From Limnohabitans sp. Jir72 (GTDB taxonomy: Bacteria > Pseudomonadota > Gammaproteobacteria > Burkholderiales > Burkholderiaceae_C): DNA of 64,000 nt. The translations under genes were made by a program, and so were the position numbers. The first letter of the stretch is position 1; the number at the start of each line of letters is the position of its first letter. Shown piece after piece: positions 9,973 to 18,451 of the stretch. Where the stretch lies: contig NZ_NESC01000002.1 in assembly GCF_003063575.1 (NCBI RefSeq), positions 302,516-366,515 on the forward strand, written 5' to 3'. The notes beneath the pieces were generated by a model. The model had not been told where the DNA came from. It made no database searches and was given only the letters and a program-made list of their open reading frames with translations.

Positions 9973-10548
9973 TCAAAGCGAAATGTTCAAAGCCAAGAGC
10001 GCCGCATCAGGGCTTTGTGGGCGCAAGCGCCAAGCCACTGACGCATCAGACCACCACAGACCTTGCTGCGGCGCGAGCGTTTGAGAGCTTGCGCCTTCCA
10101 GCAACCAATGCCCTTGCACCGCCATAAACAAGCCCTGCGATGCAGCAGACCCATCGCACGCACTGCGCACCACCTGCAGCGAAGCACTGCAAACACCTCG
10201 TCGGGTCATGACGTTGAAGTCATGGCAGTCGCCAGCCAGCAAGCGGGCATGGATAGCCGCTTCACCCGCAAACGCAAAGGGTGCCAGCGGCGTATCCAGT
10301 GGGTGATCCACTTGAGCATCGCCACTGAGCAAATGAACGCCACCGCCGCTGAGCAAAGTGATGACGCGGTCGATGCCCGAAAAAGCCGAAAACGGTCCGT
10401 CGCTGGCGATGTGCGCGATGCTCACGCGCCAGTCAAAACTGTCCATGTCGGCACCGGGCGGCTGACAGACGATTTCACGCGTCACACCGCCACCGTTTTT
10501 CCAGGGCATGGCCGGTAAATCATTAACGGTGAATCTGTGCAGTGTCAT
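9973..10548 (-). CDS. hutD: HutD/Ves-family protein
   Basis: A cupin-fold HutD/Ves protein of 191 residues with the family opening MTLHRFTVNDLPAMPWKNGG and GVTREI, then WRVSIAHIASDGPFS and a final AFAGEAAIHARLLAGDCHDFNVMTRR segment. In Pseudomonas HutD is reported to limit hut operon activity, possibly through urocanate or N-formylglutamate binding; nothing here proves the ligand. The start is placed where the family alignment begins; an in-frame ATG seven codons earlier (base 10569) is also open and neither has a clear ribosome site. It lies between hutU and hutI in the hut operon. Confidence 0.85.
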   Translation of the reverse strand: MTLHRFTVNDLPAMPWKNGGGVTREIVCQPPGADMDSFDWRVSIAHIASDGPFSAFSGIDRVITLLSGGGVHLLSGDAQVDHPLDTPLAPFAFAGEAAIHARLLAGDCHDFNVMTRRGVCSASLQVVRSACDGSAASQGLFMAVQGHWLLEGASSQTLAPQQGLWWSDASVAWRLRPQSPDAALLALNISL

Positions 10549-10611
10549 GGCTGATGAATGCGGTTCCATGAAGTTTAAATAGCCCCTGTGTTCTTCAGCC
10601 ACGCGTTCATT

Positions 10612-10687
10612 TGTAGGAGCCCACCCTGTAGGCGATGGTTTGCAGGTCGTGTGCCACGCCCATCGCCCACAGGGGTGGGCTCCTGCA
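10612..10687. repeat. REP-like palindromic element inside the hut operon
   Basis: Imperfect inverted repeat between hutU and hutD. The left arm starts TGTAGGAGCCCACCCTGTAG and the right arm ends CAGGGGTGGGCTCCTGCA; inner GGCGATGG and CCATCGCC also pair. The RNA would fold into a long hairpin with a short loop. The design resembles REP/BIME elements of gammaproteobacteria, but membership of a repeat family needs other copies in the genome. Placed within an operon, it could stabilise the upstream hutU message. Confidence 0.7.
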
Positions 10688-10743
10688 AAAATCCATGACT
10701 TGGCTGTTGCGCAAGACTTCATGGGGCCGGATCAATAGTCACA

Positions 10744-12441
10744 TCACTTGACCATGGGCAGCTTCAGCCCTTGCTTTTTGGCCGTGGCCACGGCCAGCTC
10801 GTAGCCGGCATCAGCGTGGCGCATCACGCCTGAGGCACTGTCGTTGACCAGCACACGCGCCAAGCGCTCGGCCGCCGCGTCGGTGCCGTCGGCCACGATG
10901 ACCATGCCCGAGTGCTGCGAATAACCCATGCCCACGCCGCCGCCGTGGTGCAGGCTGACCCAGCTGGCACCGCCTGCGGTGTTGAGCAAAGCATTGAGCA
11001 GCGGCCAGTCGCTCACGGCGTCGGTGCCATCTTTCATGGCTTCGGTCTCACGGTTGGGGCTGGCCACCGAGCCGGTGTCCAGGTGGTCGCGCCCGATCAC
11101 GATGGGGGCTTTGAGCTCGCCCGTGCGCACCATCTCGTTGAAGGCCAGACCGGCCAGGTGCCTCTCACCCAGGCCCAGCCAGCAAATGCGTGCGGGCAGG
11201 CCCTGAAAGCTGATGCGTTCACGCGCCATGTCGAGCCAGCGGTGGGTGTGCGTGTTGTTGGGGAACAGTTCCTTGATCTTGGCGTCGGTTTTGTAGATGT
11301 CTTCGGGGTCACCCGACAAGGCCACCCAGCGGAACGGCCCTTTGCCTTCGCAGAACATGGGGCGGATGTAGGCGGGCACAAAGCCGGGAAAATCAAAGGC
11401 GTTTTTCACACCATGGTCAAAGGCCACCTGGCGGATGTTGTTGCCGTAGTCGACCGTGGGGATGCCCATGGCCTGAAAGTCCAGCATGGCTTGCACCTGG
11501 GTGGCGCAGCCTTGGGAGGCCTCGGCCTTCAGGCGGGCGTGTTGTGCAGGGTCGTGTTGGGCGGCTTTCCACTGCGCCACGGTCCAGCCCGGGGGCAGGT
11601 AGCCGTTGATCAGGTCGTGCGCCGAAGTCTGGTCGGTCACCAAATCGGGGCGCATGCCACCCGCTTTTGCCCGATGCACCAGCTCGGGCAGGATGTCTGC
11701 CGCGTTGCCCAGCAAGGCAATCGACACCGCCTCTTTGGCGGCGGTGTGTTGCGCGATCAGGGCCAGGGCCTCGTCCAGGTCTTTGGCCTGCTTGTCCACA
11801 TAGCGGGTGCGCAAGCGGAAGTCGATGCTGCTTTGCTGGCATTCGATGTTGAGCGAGCAAGCCCCCGCCAAAGTGGCTGCCAAAGGCTGCGCGCCGCCCA
11901 TGCCGCCCAGGCCCGCAGTGAGAATCCAGCGGCCTGTCCAGTCGTTGTTGTAGTGCTGGCGGCCAGCCTCGACGAAGGTCTCAAAAGTGCCTTGCACGAT
12001 GCCTTGGGTGCCGATGTAAATCCAAGAACCTGCGGTCATCTGCCCGTACATGAACAAGCCCTTGCGGTCGAGTTCATGGAAGTGCTCCCAGTTGGCCCAC
12101 TTGGGCACGAGGTTGGAGTTGGCGATCAGCACGCGCGGCGCATTGGCGTGCGTCTTGAACACGCCCACCGGCTTGCCCGACTGGATCAGCAAGGACTCGT
12201 CTTCGTTCAGGTCTTTGAGCGAAGCCAGGATCTGGTCAAAGCAGGCCCAGTCGCGCGCAGCGCGGCCAATGCCGCCGTACACCACCAGGCTTTGCGGGTT
12301 TTCTGCCACTTCGGGGTCGAGGTTGTTCTGGACCATGCGGTAAGCCGCTTCGGTGACCCAGTTCTTGCAGGTCAATTCGCCACCACGGGGGGCACGCACC
12401 ACACGGGTCGGGTCAAGGCGGGGATCGGTGAGAGAAGACAT
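10744..12441 (-). CDS. hutU: Urocanate hydratase HutU
   Basis: NAD+-dependent hydration of urocanate to imidazolonepropionate. It encodes 565 residues, normal length. The N-terminus carries [14 protein letters not shown], the middle [16 protein letters not shown] (NAD-binding), and the C-terminal part [15 protein letters not shown] with the Cys of the urocanase active region, then [18 protein letters not shown]. Start ATG follows AAGGAGTTCACC. It stands directly downstream of hutC with a 31-base gap, so it is probably co-transcribed with the regulator and the ABC importer genes. Confidence 0.97.
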   Translation of the reverse strand: MSSLTDPRLDPTRVVRAPRGGELTCKNWVTEAAYRMVQNNLDPEVAENPQSLVVYGGIGRAARDWACFDQILASLKDLNEDESLLIQSGKPVGVFKTHANAPRVLIANSNLVPKWANWEHFHELDRKGLFMYGQMTAGSWIYIGTQGIVQGTFETFVEAGRQHYNNDWTGRWILTAGLGGMGGAQPLAATLAGACSLNIECQQSSIDFRLRTRYVDKQAKDLDEALALIAQHTAAKEAVSIALLGNAADILPELVHRAKAGGMRPDLVTDQTSAHDLINGYLPPGWTVAQWKAAQHDPAQHARLKAEASQGCATQVQAMLDFQAMGIPTVDYGNNIRQVAFDHGVKNAFDFPGFVPAYIRPMFCEGKGPFRWVALSGDPEDIYKTDAKIKELFPNNTHTHRWLDMARERISFQGLPARICWLGLGERHLAGLAFNEMVRTGELKAPIVIGRDHLDTGSVASPNRETEAMKDGTDAVSDWPLLNALLNTAGGASWVSLHHGGGVGMGYSQHSGMVIVADGTDAAAERLARVLVNDSASGVMRHADAGYELAVATAKKQGLKLPMVK

Positions 12442-12472
12442 GGTGAACTCCTTGAAAGGGGCAACAATTCGG

Positions 12473-13255
12473 TCAGGTAGAAATGGGGTTGCCGCTGGAT
12501 TGGTAGCGGCTGCCCAAACGGTATCGGCTGGCGGGGTGCAAGCACCGCACCAGGGTCACGGGCGTGCCTTGCGTCCAGGTGCGGCGCGTGAGCAACAAGC
12601 AGGGCTCGGCCGCGTCCATCTGCAGGCGCTGCGCCTGTTCGGCCGTGGGCAAGACGGCATCGACCACATGCTCGATTTCGTCAAAGGGCACGGTGCGCAC
12701 CAAAAATTCAGACGGTTGCTGCACGCTGAAGTCTTGCTGCGCAAAATCAGGCACCACCTGCGGGTTGACAAAGCGGTCTTCGAGCTGGATGGGCACGCCG
12801 TCTTCCAGGTGCACGCACACCGAATGGAACACCGATTCGCCCGTGCGCACATTCAAAGCCGCTGCCACTTCGAGGGTGGCTGCCACACGTTCGACCACCA
12901 GCATTTCGCAGGCGTAGTCGTGGCCGCGTTGGCGAATCTCGCTGGCCAGGTTGACGATTTGCAGCAAAGTGGATTGCGGTTTTTTTTCGGCCACAAAACT
13001 GCCCACACCTGCCACGCGCACGATGCGCCCTTGAGCGACAAGTTCTCGCAGCGCCCGGTTGACGGTCATGCGCGAGATGCCAAACTGCGCCACCAGTTCG
13101 TGCTCAGACGGCAGGCGGTCACCTGCGCGCAGCGTGCCGTCCTGGATCTGGCGAGCAATGTGGTCTTTGATCTGCTGGAACAAGGCCACGGGTTCACCCG
13201 CCACGGGGCGTGGCGCATGAACGGCGCGATTGCGTGGGGCAAGCAGGCGGGTCAT
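12473..13255 (-). CDS. hutC: Histidine utilisation repressor HutC (GntR/HutC family)
   Basis: A 260-residue transcription factor with an N-terminal GntR winged helix-turn-helix ([20 protein letters not shown] at about residues 45-64, then [15 protein letters not shown]) and a C-terminal UTRA ligand-binding domain ([20 protein letters not shown]). HutC proteins repress hut genes and are released by urocanate. Here the gene lies inside the operon it probably controls, between the ABC ATPase gene and hutU, which gives autoregulation. Candidate operators are the two TGTATAGACAG-type sites upstream of the operon. Confidence 0.92.
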   Translation of the reverse strand: MTRLLAPRNRAVHAPRPVAGEPVALFQQIKDHIARQIQDGTLRAGDRLPSEHELVAQFGISRMTVNRALRELVAQGRIVRVAGVGSFVAEKKPQSTLLQIVNLASEIRQRGHDYACEMLVVERVAATLEVAAALNVRTGESVFHSVCVHLEDGVPIQLEDRFVNPQVVPDFAQQDFSVQQPSEFLVRTVPFDEIEHVVDAVLPTAEQAQRLQMDAAEPCLLLTRRTWTQGTPVTLVRCLHPASRYRLGSRYQSSGNPIST

Positions 13256-13288
13256 GGCAGCGTGTTCATGGTTTGCAAAAGCAGGCGA

Positions 13289-14071
13289 TCAATGCACATC
13301 GGTGGCCATGGACTCAGCGCGGATCTCTTCGGTCAATCGCGCTTTGAGGGCCATGAACTCCGGCGAAGTCTTGATCGTGTAATGCCGAGGGTGCGGAAAA
13401 TCCACCGCCAACTCGGTCTTGATGCGACCGGGCCGCGCGCTGAACACCGCCACGCGGTTGGCCATGAAGATGGCTTCATCGATGTCGTGCGTGACGAACA
13501 GCACGGTTTTTTGCGCCGACTCCCAAATACCCAAGAGCAGCTCTTGCATCAGCACCCGAGTCTGGTTGTCCAGGGCGCCAAAGGGCTCGTCGAGCAACAA
13601 AATTTTGGGGTCGTTGGCCAATGCGCGTGCAATCGCGGTGCGCTGCTGCATACCGCCCGACAGCTGCTTGGGAAAGTGCTGCTCAAAACCGCGCAAGCCG
13701 ACTTTGGCAATGAAGTAATCGGCCCGCTCTTTTTGGTCGCGCTCGGGCATGCCGCGCTCGCGCAGGCCAAAGCGGATGTTTTGCTCAATGGTGAGCCACG
13801 GAAACAGCGTGTAGCTCTGAAACACCATGCCCCGGTCAGCGCCCGGGCCTTGCACCGGTTGGCCGTCCAGCAGCACCTGGCCGGTGGTGGGCTGGTCCAG
13901 CCCCGCCACGATGCGCAGCAAGGTGGATTTGCCACAGCCCGATGGCCCGAGGATGGTGACGAAATCGTTTTCGCGCACTTCAAAATCCACCGGCGTGAGC
14001 GCCTGGGTTGTTTGACCCTTGGGCGAAGTGAAGACGCGTGAGACACCTTGGATGGACAGTTGGCTGCTCAC
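13289..14071 (-). CDS. ABC transporter ATP-binding protein, nitrate/taurine (TauB/SsuB) type
   Basis: Energising subunit of an importer, 260 residues. Walker A GPSGCGKSTLL, Q-loop MVFQSYTLFPW, signature LSGGMQQR, Walker B ILLLDEPFGALD and switch VTHDIDEA are all present. The start is GTG, forming a GTGA overlap with the permease gene. Family knowledge links this type to sulfonates, taurine, nitrate and pyrimidine precursors. Its position immediately upstream of hutC and hutU suggests uptake of histidine or urocanate here, which is inference. Confidence 0.93.
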   Translation of the reverse strand: MSSQLSIQGVSRVFTSPKGQTTQALTPVDFEVRENDFVTILGPSGCGKSTLLRIVAGLDQPTTGQVLLDGQPVQGPGADRGMVFQSYTLFPWLTIEQNIRFGLRERGMPERDQKERADYFIAKVGLRGFEQHFPKQLSGGMQQRTAIARALANDPKILLLDEPFGALDNQTRVLMQELLLGIWESAQKTVLFVTHDIDEAIFMANRVAVFSARPGRIKTELAVDFPHPRHYTIKTSPEFMALKARLTEEIRAESMATDVH

Positions 14072-14901
14072 AGTGAACTCCAGGCAAACAGGCGGCGGTT
14101 GAGCGCCTTGAAGGCGAAGTCAGACACCAGGCCAATGAGGCCGATGACGATGATGCCGAAGATGATTTGGCCCGTGTTCAAGAGCGCCTGGCTGTCGGTG
14201 ATCATGTGGCCAATGCCCGAAGATGAACCAATCAGCTCGGCGACGATCACATAGGTCCAGGCCCAGCCCAAGACCAAGCGCAAGATCTCGGCGATCTCAG
14301 GCGCTGCGCCGGGGATCAAGACGCGCTTGACGATGCCAGCCGGATTGGCACCCAAGGTGTAAGCGGCTTCGACCAAGTCGCGCCGCGCCGCGCCCACACA
14401 CACCGCCACCATCAACACGATCTGAAACACCGAGCCGATGAAAATCACCAGCACTTTTTGCAGCTCGCCAATGCCCGCCCACAAGATCAACAAAGGAATG
14501 AAGGCCGAGGCAGGCAGGTAACGGCAAAAGGACACGAAGGGTTCGAGGAAAGCCTCGACCCCTTTGTGCGCGCCCATGGCGATGCCCAGCGGCACGGCGA
14601 TCAGGGTGGCCAAAATGAAGCCCGCCAGCACACGCCAAATCGTCATGGCGATGTCGTGGCTGAAGTTGAATTCAGTGAACAAGAGCAGGGCCTCTTGCAC
14701 CATGGTGACGGGACTGGCCAAAAAGGTGGGCGAGACATAGCCGCCCAGCGTGAAAAACGCCCAGACCCCAAAAAACAGAATGAAAAAAGCGATGCCCAGC
14801 AACCACCGCGACTGCGCACGCACCGGCTCCAGTGGGGCCAGTGCGCGGCGGCGTGGCCGCACCGTGTTGACAGACGGCGAAGTCGGATGTGCGGTGGTCA
14901 T
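14068..14901 (-). CDS. ABC transporter permease, TauC/SsuC type
   Basis: Inner-membrane channel subunit of 277 residues with about six hydrophobic segments. The first is LLGIAFFILFFGVWAFFTLGG after a basic N-terminus, and the binding-protein-dependent transport EAA loop is VEAAYTLGANPAGIVKRVLIPGAAPEI near the last third. It overlaps the ATPase gene by four bases and begins four bases after the substrate-binding protein gene. The substrate is inferred from the hut operon context only. Confidence 0.92.
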   Translation of the reverse strand: MTTAHPTSPSVNTVRPRRRALAPLEPVRAQSRWLLGIAFFILFFGVWAFFTLGGYVSPTFLASPVTMVQEALLLFTEFNFSHDIAMTIWRVLAGFILATLIAVPLGIAMGAHKGVEAFLEPFVSFCRYLPASAFIPLLILWAGIGELQKVLVIFIGSVFQIVLMVAVCVGAARRDLVEAAYTLGANPAGIVKRVLIPGAAPEIAEILRLVLGWAWTYVIVAELIGSSSGIGHMITDSQALLNTGQIIFGIIVIGLIGLVSDFAFKALNRRLFAWSSL

Positions 14902-14905
14902 CGAT

Positions 14906-15871
14906 TTACTTGATGAAGCTGGTGTTGAACATGACCGAGAAGTCGGTCGGTGCTTTGCGGATCACACCGGCTTCGAGCAAGATCGCGGCCGAGTCTTTCA
15001 TGAAAGCTTGCAGTTCACCCGCAAAAAACTTCTGATTGGCCGCCTTGTCTTGCCAGCGCAGGAATGCCGATGACTTGGCAAAAGCCTCGCCCGTTTGCTT
15101 GACGGCTGCGCCCATGATCTCGTTGGACTTGGCCGGGTCGGCCTTGATCATCTCTAAAGCGTCAAAGTAAGCGTTGGCTAGGCTTTGCGCGGCCTTGGGA
15201 TTGGCCTTGAGCCAGTCTGGCGAGCAACCCACGGTGTCCATGACCATGGGGTAGTCGAGCGTGGTGGCCAAGATCTTGCCCGCTTGCGGGTTGCCGCGCA
15301 CGGTGGACAGATAAGGCTCGTAAGTCATGGCCGCGTCAATTTGCCCCGCCACAAATGACTGCGCCGCGGCCTGTGGCGACAAGGTGGTCAGCTTGACGTC
15401 TTTGAGGCTCATGCCGTTTTTGCTGAGCATCCAGGCCAGGCCAAAGTAAGGCGCGGTGCCCGGTGCGTCCACACCGATGGTCTTGCCCTTGAGGTCGGCA
15501 AAGTTGCTGACGTTAGCGCGCACGGCCAGACCGTCTGCACCGTAGGACTTGTCCATCTGGAAAATCTGCACGATGGGCACGCCGTTGGTGTTCCAGGCCA
15601 CATGGGTTTCCACTGTGGTGGCGGCGCACTGCACCGCATTGGAGGCCAGGGCCAGGTGGCGGTCTTTCTGGGGAATCATTTTCAGCTCCACATCCAGACC
15701 ATGTTTTTTGAACAGGCCCGCTTTGTCGGCCAAGGTCAGCGGGGCGAAGCCGGTCCAGCCGGACATGCCCAAAGCGAGCTTGACCTCTTGGGCCTGGGCG
15801 GGAATCGCCAATGTGGCGGCGAGGGCACCCGCCAGCATCAGCGAGGCGAATTTGACGTTGGATTTGCGCAT
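14906..15871 (-). CDS. Periplasmic substrate-binding protein, NMT1/TauA-like, of the hut-linked ABC importer
   Basis: A 321-residue protein with a Sec signal peptide (MRKSNVKFASLMLAGALAAT ending at AQA), then a type II periplasmic binding fold: LALGMSGWTGFAPLTLADKA, GKTIGVDAPGTAPYFGLAWM and AAQSFVAGQIDAAMTYEPYL. The start is chosen at the ATG that follows AAAGGAGTTCCTTC; a longer frame lacks a ribosome site. It is the first gene of the nine-gene hut operon, so the promoter should lie in the intergenic region to its right, where a CCTGT-ATAG-ACAGG palindrome is found. The ligand may be histidine or urocanate by context; thiamine-precursor-like or sulfonate ligands are the family alternatives. 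Confidence 0.9.
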   Translation of the reverse strand: MRKSNVKFASLMLAGALAATLAIPAQAQEVKLALGMSGWTGFAPLTLADKAGLFKKHGLDVELKMIPQKDRHLALASNAVQCAATTVETHVAWNTNGVPIVQIFQMDKSYGADGLAVRANVSNFADLKGKTIGVDAPGTAPYFGLAWMLSKNGMSLKDVKLTTLSPQAAAQSFVAGQIDAAMTYEPYLSTVRGNPQAGKILATTLDYPMVMDTVGCSPDWLKANPKAAQSLANAYFDALEMIKADPAKSNEIMGAAVKQTGEAFAKSSAFLRWQDKAANQKFFAGELQAFMKDSAAILLEAGVIRKAPTDFSVMFNTSFIK

Positions 15872-15965
15872 GAAGGAACTCCTTTTGTTGATCGAGCCCA
15901 CGCTGGCAATGCCGGGAATCGGCACCTGGACGCAGGCACACAGCCATCACCTACACCCCATCTTG

Positions 15966-15979
15966 CCTGTATAGACAGG
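15966..15979. promoter_or_regulatory. Candidate HutC operator, proximal site
   Basis: Perfect palindrome CCTGT-ATAG-ACAGG, about 95 bases upstream of the first gene of the hut operon. On the minus strand it contains TATACA, usable as a -10 element, so a bound repressor could block RNA polymerase. GntR/HutC-family operators are short palindromes around TGTATA-ACA. A second copy of the core TGTATAGACAG lies about 120 bases further upstream. Assignment to HutC is inference. Confidence 0.5.
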
Positions 15980-16094
15980 GTGCGGCCAAAAAAATCGCTG
16001 CACGCGTCCAGGACACAACATCTCTCCTAGCAATCGCACCAGCACTGTGCATCATCATCACCAACACCCCAAAAGGCATCGGGAAATGCACCAT

Positions 16095-16110
16095 CTTGCT
16101 GTCTATACAA
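16095..16110. promoter_or_regulatory. Candidate HutC operator, distal site
   Basis: The sequence CTTGCTGTCTATACAA reads TTGTATAGACAGCAAG on the minus strand and shares the 11-base core TGTATAGACAG with the proximal site. Two sites roughly 130 bases apart could allow repressor looping. It is also closer to the rightward acyl-CoA ligase gene, so it could belong to that promoter. Confidence 0.4.
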
Positions 16111-16181
16111 ATAGGTGTTAAACGTGGCCTTCTGGCTGTGCAAGGGGCGTGCCAACACAGGCCCTGGCAAGTGGCTGCCGA

Positions 16182-16250
16182 CGGCATGGTGCCCACTTTG
16201 AGAAAACTCTCGGCAAAGGCGGCTTTGTCCGACGCGATGCGAATGTCGGG
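16182..16250 (-). pseudogene. Remnant of a crotonase (enoyl-CoA hydratase) gene
   Basis: On the minus strand about 23 codons read PDIRIASDKAAFAESFLKVG and then TMP, almost the same as CDIRIASDKATFAESFVKVG in the intact enoyl-CoA hydratase gene 2.6 kb to the right, and the DNA is also very similar over this stretch. Both flanks diverge at once and the frame carries no rest of the protein. It is best read as a leftover of a duplicated or rearranged crotonase gene. It lies in the 500-base region between the hut operon and the acyl-CoA ligase gene. Confidence 0.7.
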
Positions 16251-16374
16251 TACAGGGAAATTCAAACTTCAGCGTGTCAAATCAATCAGTGACAGGACCA
16301 TTGGGTTTGCCCTAGCCCAAACAGGGCACGGTGGGCCGCATGATGTGGGCAGACCAGTTCAACCCACGCCCTTC

Positions 16375-18036
16375 ATGACCACACCTTCTAACGCATCCAC
16401 CGCCCAGCCCCCCATCTGCAGCACCATGATGCAGATGCCCTTGTCACTGAACCACTTGCTCGAACGCGCGGGCACTTTGTTTGCCAGCAACGAGATCGTC
16501 TCGCGCCTGCCCGACAAGTCACTGGTGCGGCACAGCTACGGCGCTTTTTACCAACGCACCCGCCAGCTGGCACAAGCCCTGCAAAACTTGGGGCTGCAAA
16601 AGGGTGAGCGTGTGGCCACGCTGTGCTGGAACCACCACGCGCACCTCGAGTGTTATTTCGGCATCCCGGCCGCGGGCGGCGTGATGCACACCCTCAACCT
16701 GCGCCTGTCGCCCGAAGAGATCGCCTGGATCGCCAACGATGCACAAGACAAGGTGCTGATCATCGACGACGTGTTGCTGCCGCTGTACCAGCAGTTTGCG
16801 CACCTCTACCGTTTCGAGCACGTGATCGTGTTCCCCTTCTCCGGTGCCGCCGTGCCCGCGCCCTTCACCGACTACGAGCAGCTGCTGGCGGGCACCGACA
16901 CACAGGGCTTTCAATACGCCCCGCACGCCGAAGACGATGCGGTGTCCATGTGCTACACCTCGGGCACCACAGGCCGCCCCAAGGGCGTGGTGTACTCGCA
17001 CCGCTCCACCATCTTGCACACGCTGGTCGGTTGCCTGGGGGACTTTTGGGGCTTGAAAGGCAGCGACGTCATATTGCCCGTCACGCCCATGTTCCATGCC
17101 AACAGCTGGGGCATCCCCTATGGCGCGGTGATGATGGGCGTGAAGCTCGTGTTTCCCGGCCCGCACCTGCACCCAGAAGATCTGCTCGACCTCATGACGG
17201 CCGAGCCCCCCACCTTGTCGCTGGGCGTGCCCACCATCTGGATGGGCCTGATCCAGGCTTATGAAGCCGCACAAACCACGCAGCCCGGCCGCTGGAAACT
17301 GCCCATGGGCATGCGCTCGCTGGTGGGCGGCGCGGCCGTGCCCGAAGCGCTGATCCGCGCCTTTGACCAGCACGGCATCTGGATTTTGCAAGGCTGGGGC
17401 ATGACCGAAACCTCGCCTTTGTGCACCGTGTCTTACCCCAAGTCGGAACTGAAAGACGCGTCCATGGACGAGCGTTACAGACGCGCCGCCATGGCCGGCG
17501 TGCCCGTGCCCCTGACCGAGCTGCGCATTCGGGGCGAAGACGGCCAAGACGCCCCTTGGGATGGCCAGCATGTGGGTGAAATCCAGGTACGCGGCCCCTT
17601 CATCACCGGCAGCTACCACCAGGTGCCGGTGAGCGAAGACAAGTTCAGCGCCGACGGCTGGCTGCGCACCGGCGATGTGGCCAGCGTGGACGCCTTGGGT
17701 TTTGTGCGCATCACCGACCGCACCAAAGACCTGATCAAGTCCGGCGGCGAATGGATCAGCTCGGTCGATCTGGAAAACGCCCTCATGGCCCACCCCGATG
17801 TGGCCGAAGCGGCCGTGATCGCCATCCCCGACCCCAAGTGGAGTGAACGCCCGTTGGCCTGCATCGTGCTCAAACCGGGTAAGCAAGCGCAGCCCGAAGC
17901 CTTTGCCGCGCACTTGCTGCAGCACGGCTTTGCCAAGTGGCAGGTGCCCGACCGCTATGAGTTCATTGACGCCGTGCCCCGCACCTCGACGGGCAAGTTC
18001 TACAAGCTCAAACTGCGCGAACGCTTTCCGGCCTGA
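16375..18036 (+). CDS. Medium/long-chain acyl-CoA ligase (AMP-forming)
   Basis: Activates a carboxylic acid to its CoA thioester with ATP, 553 residues. ANL-superfamily motifs in order: MCYTSGTTGRPKGVVYSHRS (phosphate loop), PMFHANSWGIPYGA, GWGMTETSP, GDVASVDALGFVRITDRTKD with KSGGEWIS (hinge), and STGKFYKLKLRE with the catalytic Lys near the end. LPVTPMFHAN-type sequences are common in medium-chain FadK/AlkK-like ligases. The start is uncertain: ATG at 16375 or the ATGATG at 16426, neither with a strong ribosome site. It converges on the enoyl-CoA hydratase end of the leftward catabolic operon and may feed it with substrate. Confidence 0.9.
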   Translation: MTTPSNASTAQPPICSTMMQMPLSLNHLLERAGTLFASNEIVSRLPDKSLVRHSYGAFYQRTRQLAQALQNLGLQKGERVATLCWNHHAHLECYFGIPAAGGVMHTLNLRLSPEEIAWIANDAQDKVLIIDDVLLPLYQQFAHLYRFEHVIVFPFSGAAVPAPFTDYEQLLAGTDTQGFQYAPHAEDDAVSMCYTSGTTGRPKGVVYSHRSTILHTLVGCLGDFWGLKGSDVILPVTPMFHANSWGIPYGAVMMGVKLVFPGPHLHPEDLLDLMTAEPPTLSLGVPTIWMGLIQAYEAAQTTQPGRWKLPMGMRSLVGGAAVPEALIRAFDQHGIWILQGWGMTETSPLCTVSYPKSELKDASMDERYRRAAMAGVPVPLTELRIRGEDGQDAPWDGQHVGEIQVRGPFITGSYHQVPVSEDKFSADGWLRTGDVASVDALGFVRITDRTKDLIKSGGEWISSVDLENALMAHPDVAEAAVIAIPDPKWSERPLACIVLKPGKQAQPEAFAAHLLQHGFAKWQVPDRYEFIDAVPRTSTGKFYKLKLRERFPA

Positions 18037-18073
18037 CAAAGTTGAATGGCCAGCGCGGCCTGCCTTTGTTGTC

Positions 18074-18127
18074 ATCCCGGGCGAAGACCCGGGATCCATC
18101 CCCTTTGGCCCACATGGATCCCGGATC
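18074..18127. repeat. Palindromic intergenic repeat downstream of the acyl-CoA ligase
   Basis: Contains two alternative hairpins: ATCCCGGG / CCCGGGAT around CGAAGA, and GACCCGGGATCCAT paired with ATGGATCCCGGATC (one mismatch). GTCATCCCGGGCGAAGACCC-type elements are seen as dispersed repeats in many proteobacteria (recalled, not searched). It differs in sequence from the other two palindromic elements of this window. Confidence 0.65.
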
Positions 18128-18207
18128 AGTAAGCTTTACGGACATGGGGTTAAGCGTCAAGGCTCAAAACGGATTTGCGCTGATGGAGCGCCAATGACTC
18201 TGAGGGG

Positions 18208-18398
18208 ATGGGCATGCATCACCGATTCTTGACCGCTTGGTGCGCAGGCTTGTTGTTTTGCACGCTGGCTGGGGCGCAGCCTGTCAGCCCGCGGGCAGCC
18301 ACTTGACCCTGAACGTGCGCAGCGAGGGCCAAACCCGCGAAGTAGAGCTTCTCAGCACCGACCGCGCAGGGGCACTGAAACGGCCCAGCGGAATTTGA
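18208..18398 (+). pseudogene. Frameshifted remnant of a small exported protein
   Basis: A signal-peptide-like start MGMHHRFLTAWCAGLLFCTL followed by AGAQP is preceded by GAGGGG, but stops after 33 codons. Another frame continues with ACQPAGSHLTLNVRSEGQTR and EVELLSTD, which looks like the start of a mature secreted esterase or depolymerase (a loose impression only). The rest of the stretch to the enoyl-CoA hydratase gene has no supported gene. I read the whole 18.0-18.45 kb gap as repeat plus gene debris. Confidence 0.35.
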
Positions 18399-18451
18399 AC
18401 TGGAACATGTTCGCCTGCCCCTGAGTCAGCTGGCTGCATGGCACCCAAGCT

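Noticed and set aside
15951..16265. 104-codon minus-strand frame upstream of the hut operon
   Set aside because: Only about 23 codons match a crotonase; the rest is unrelated and crosses the putative operators, so it is recorded as a remnant, not a gene.
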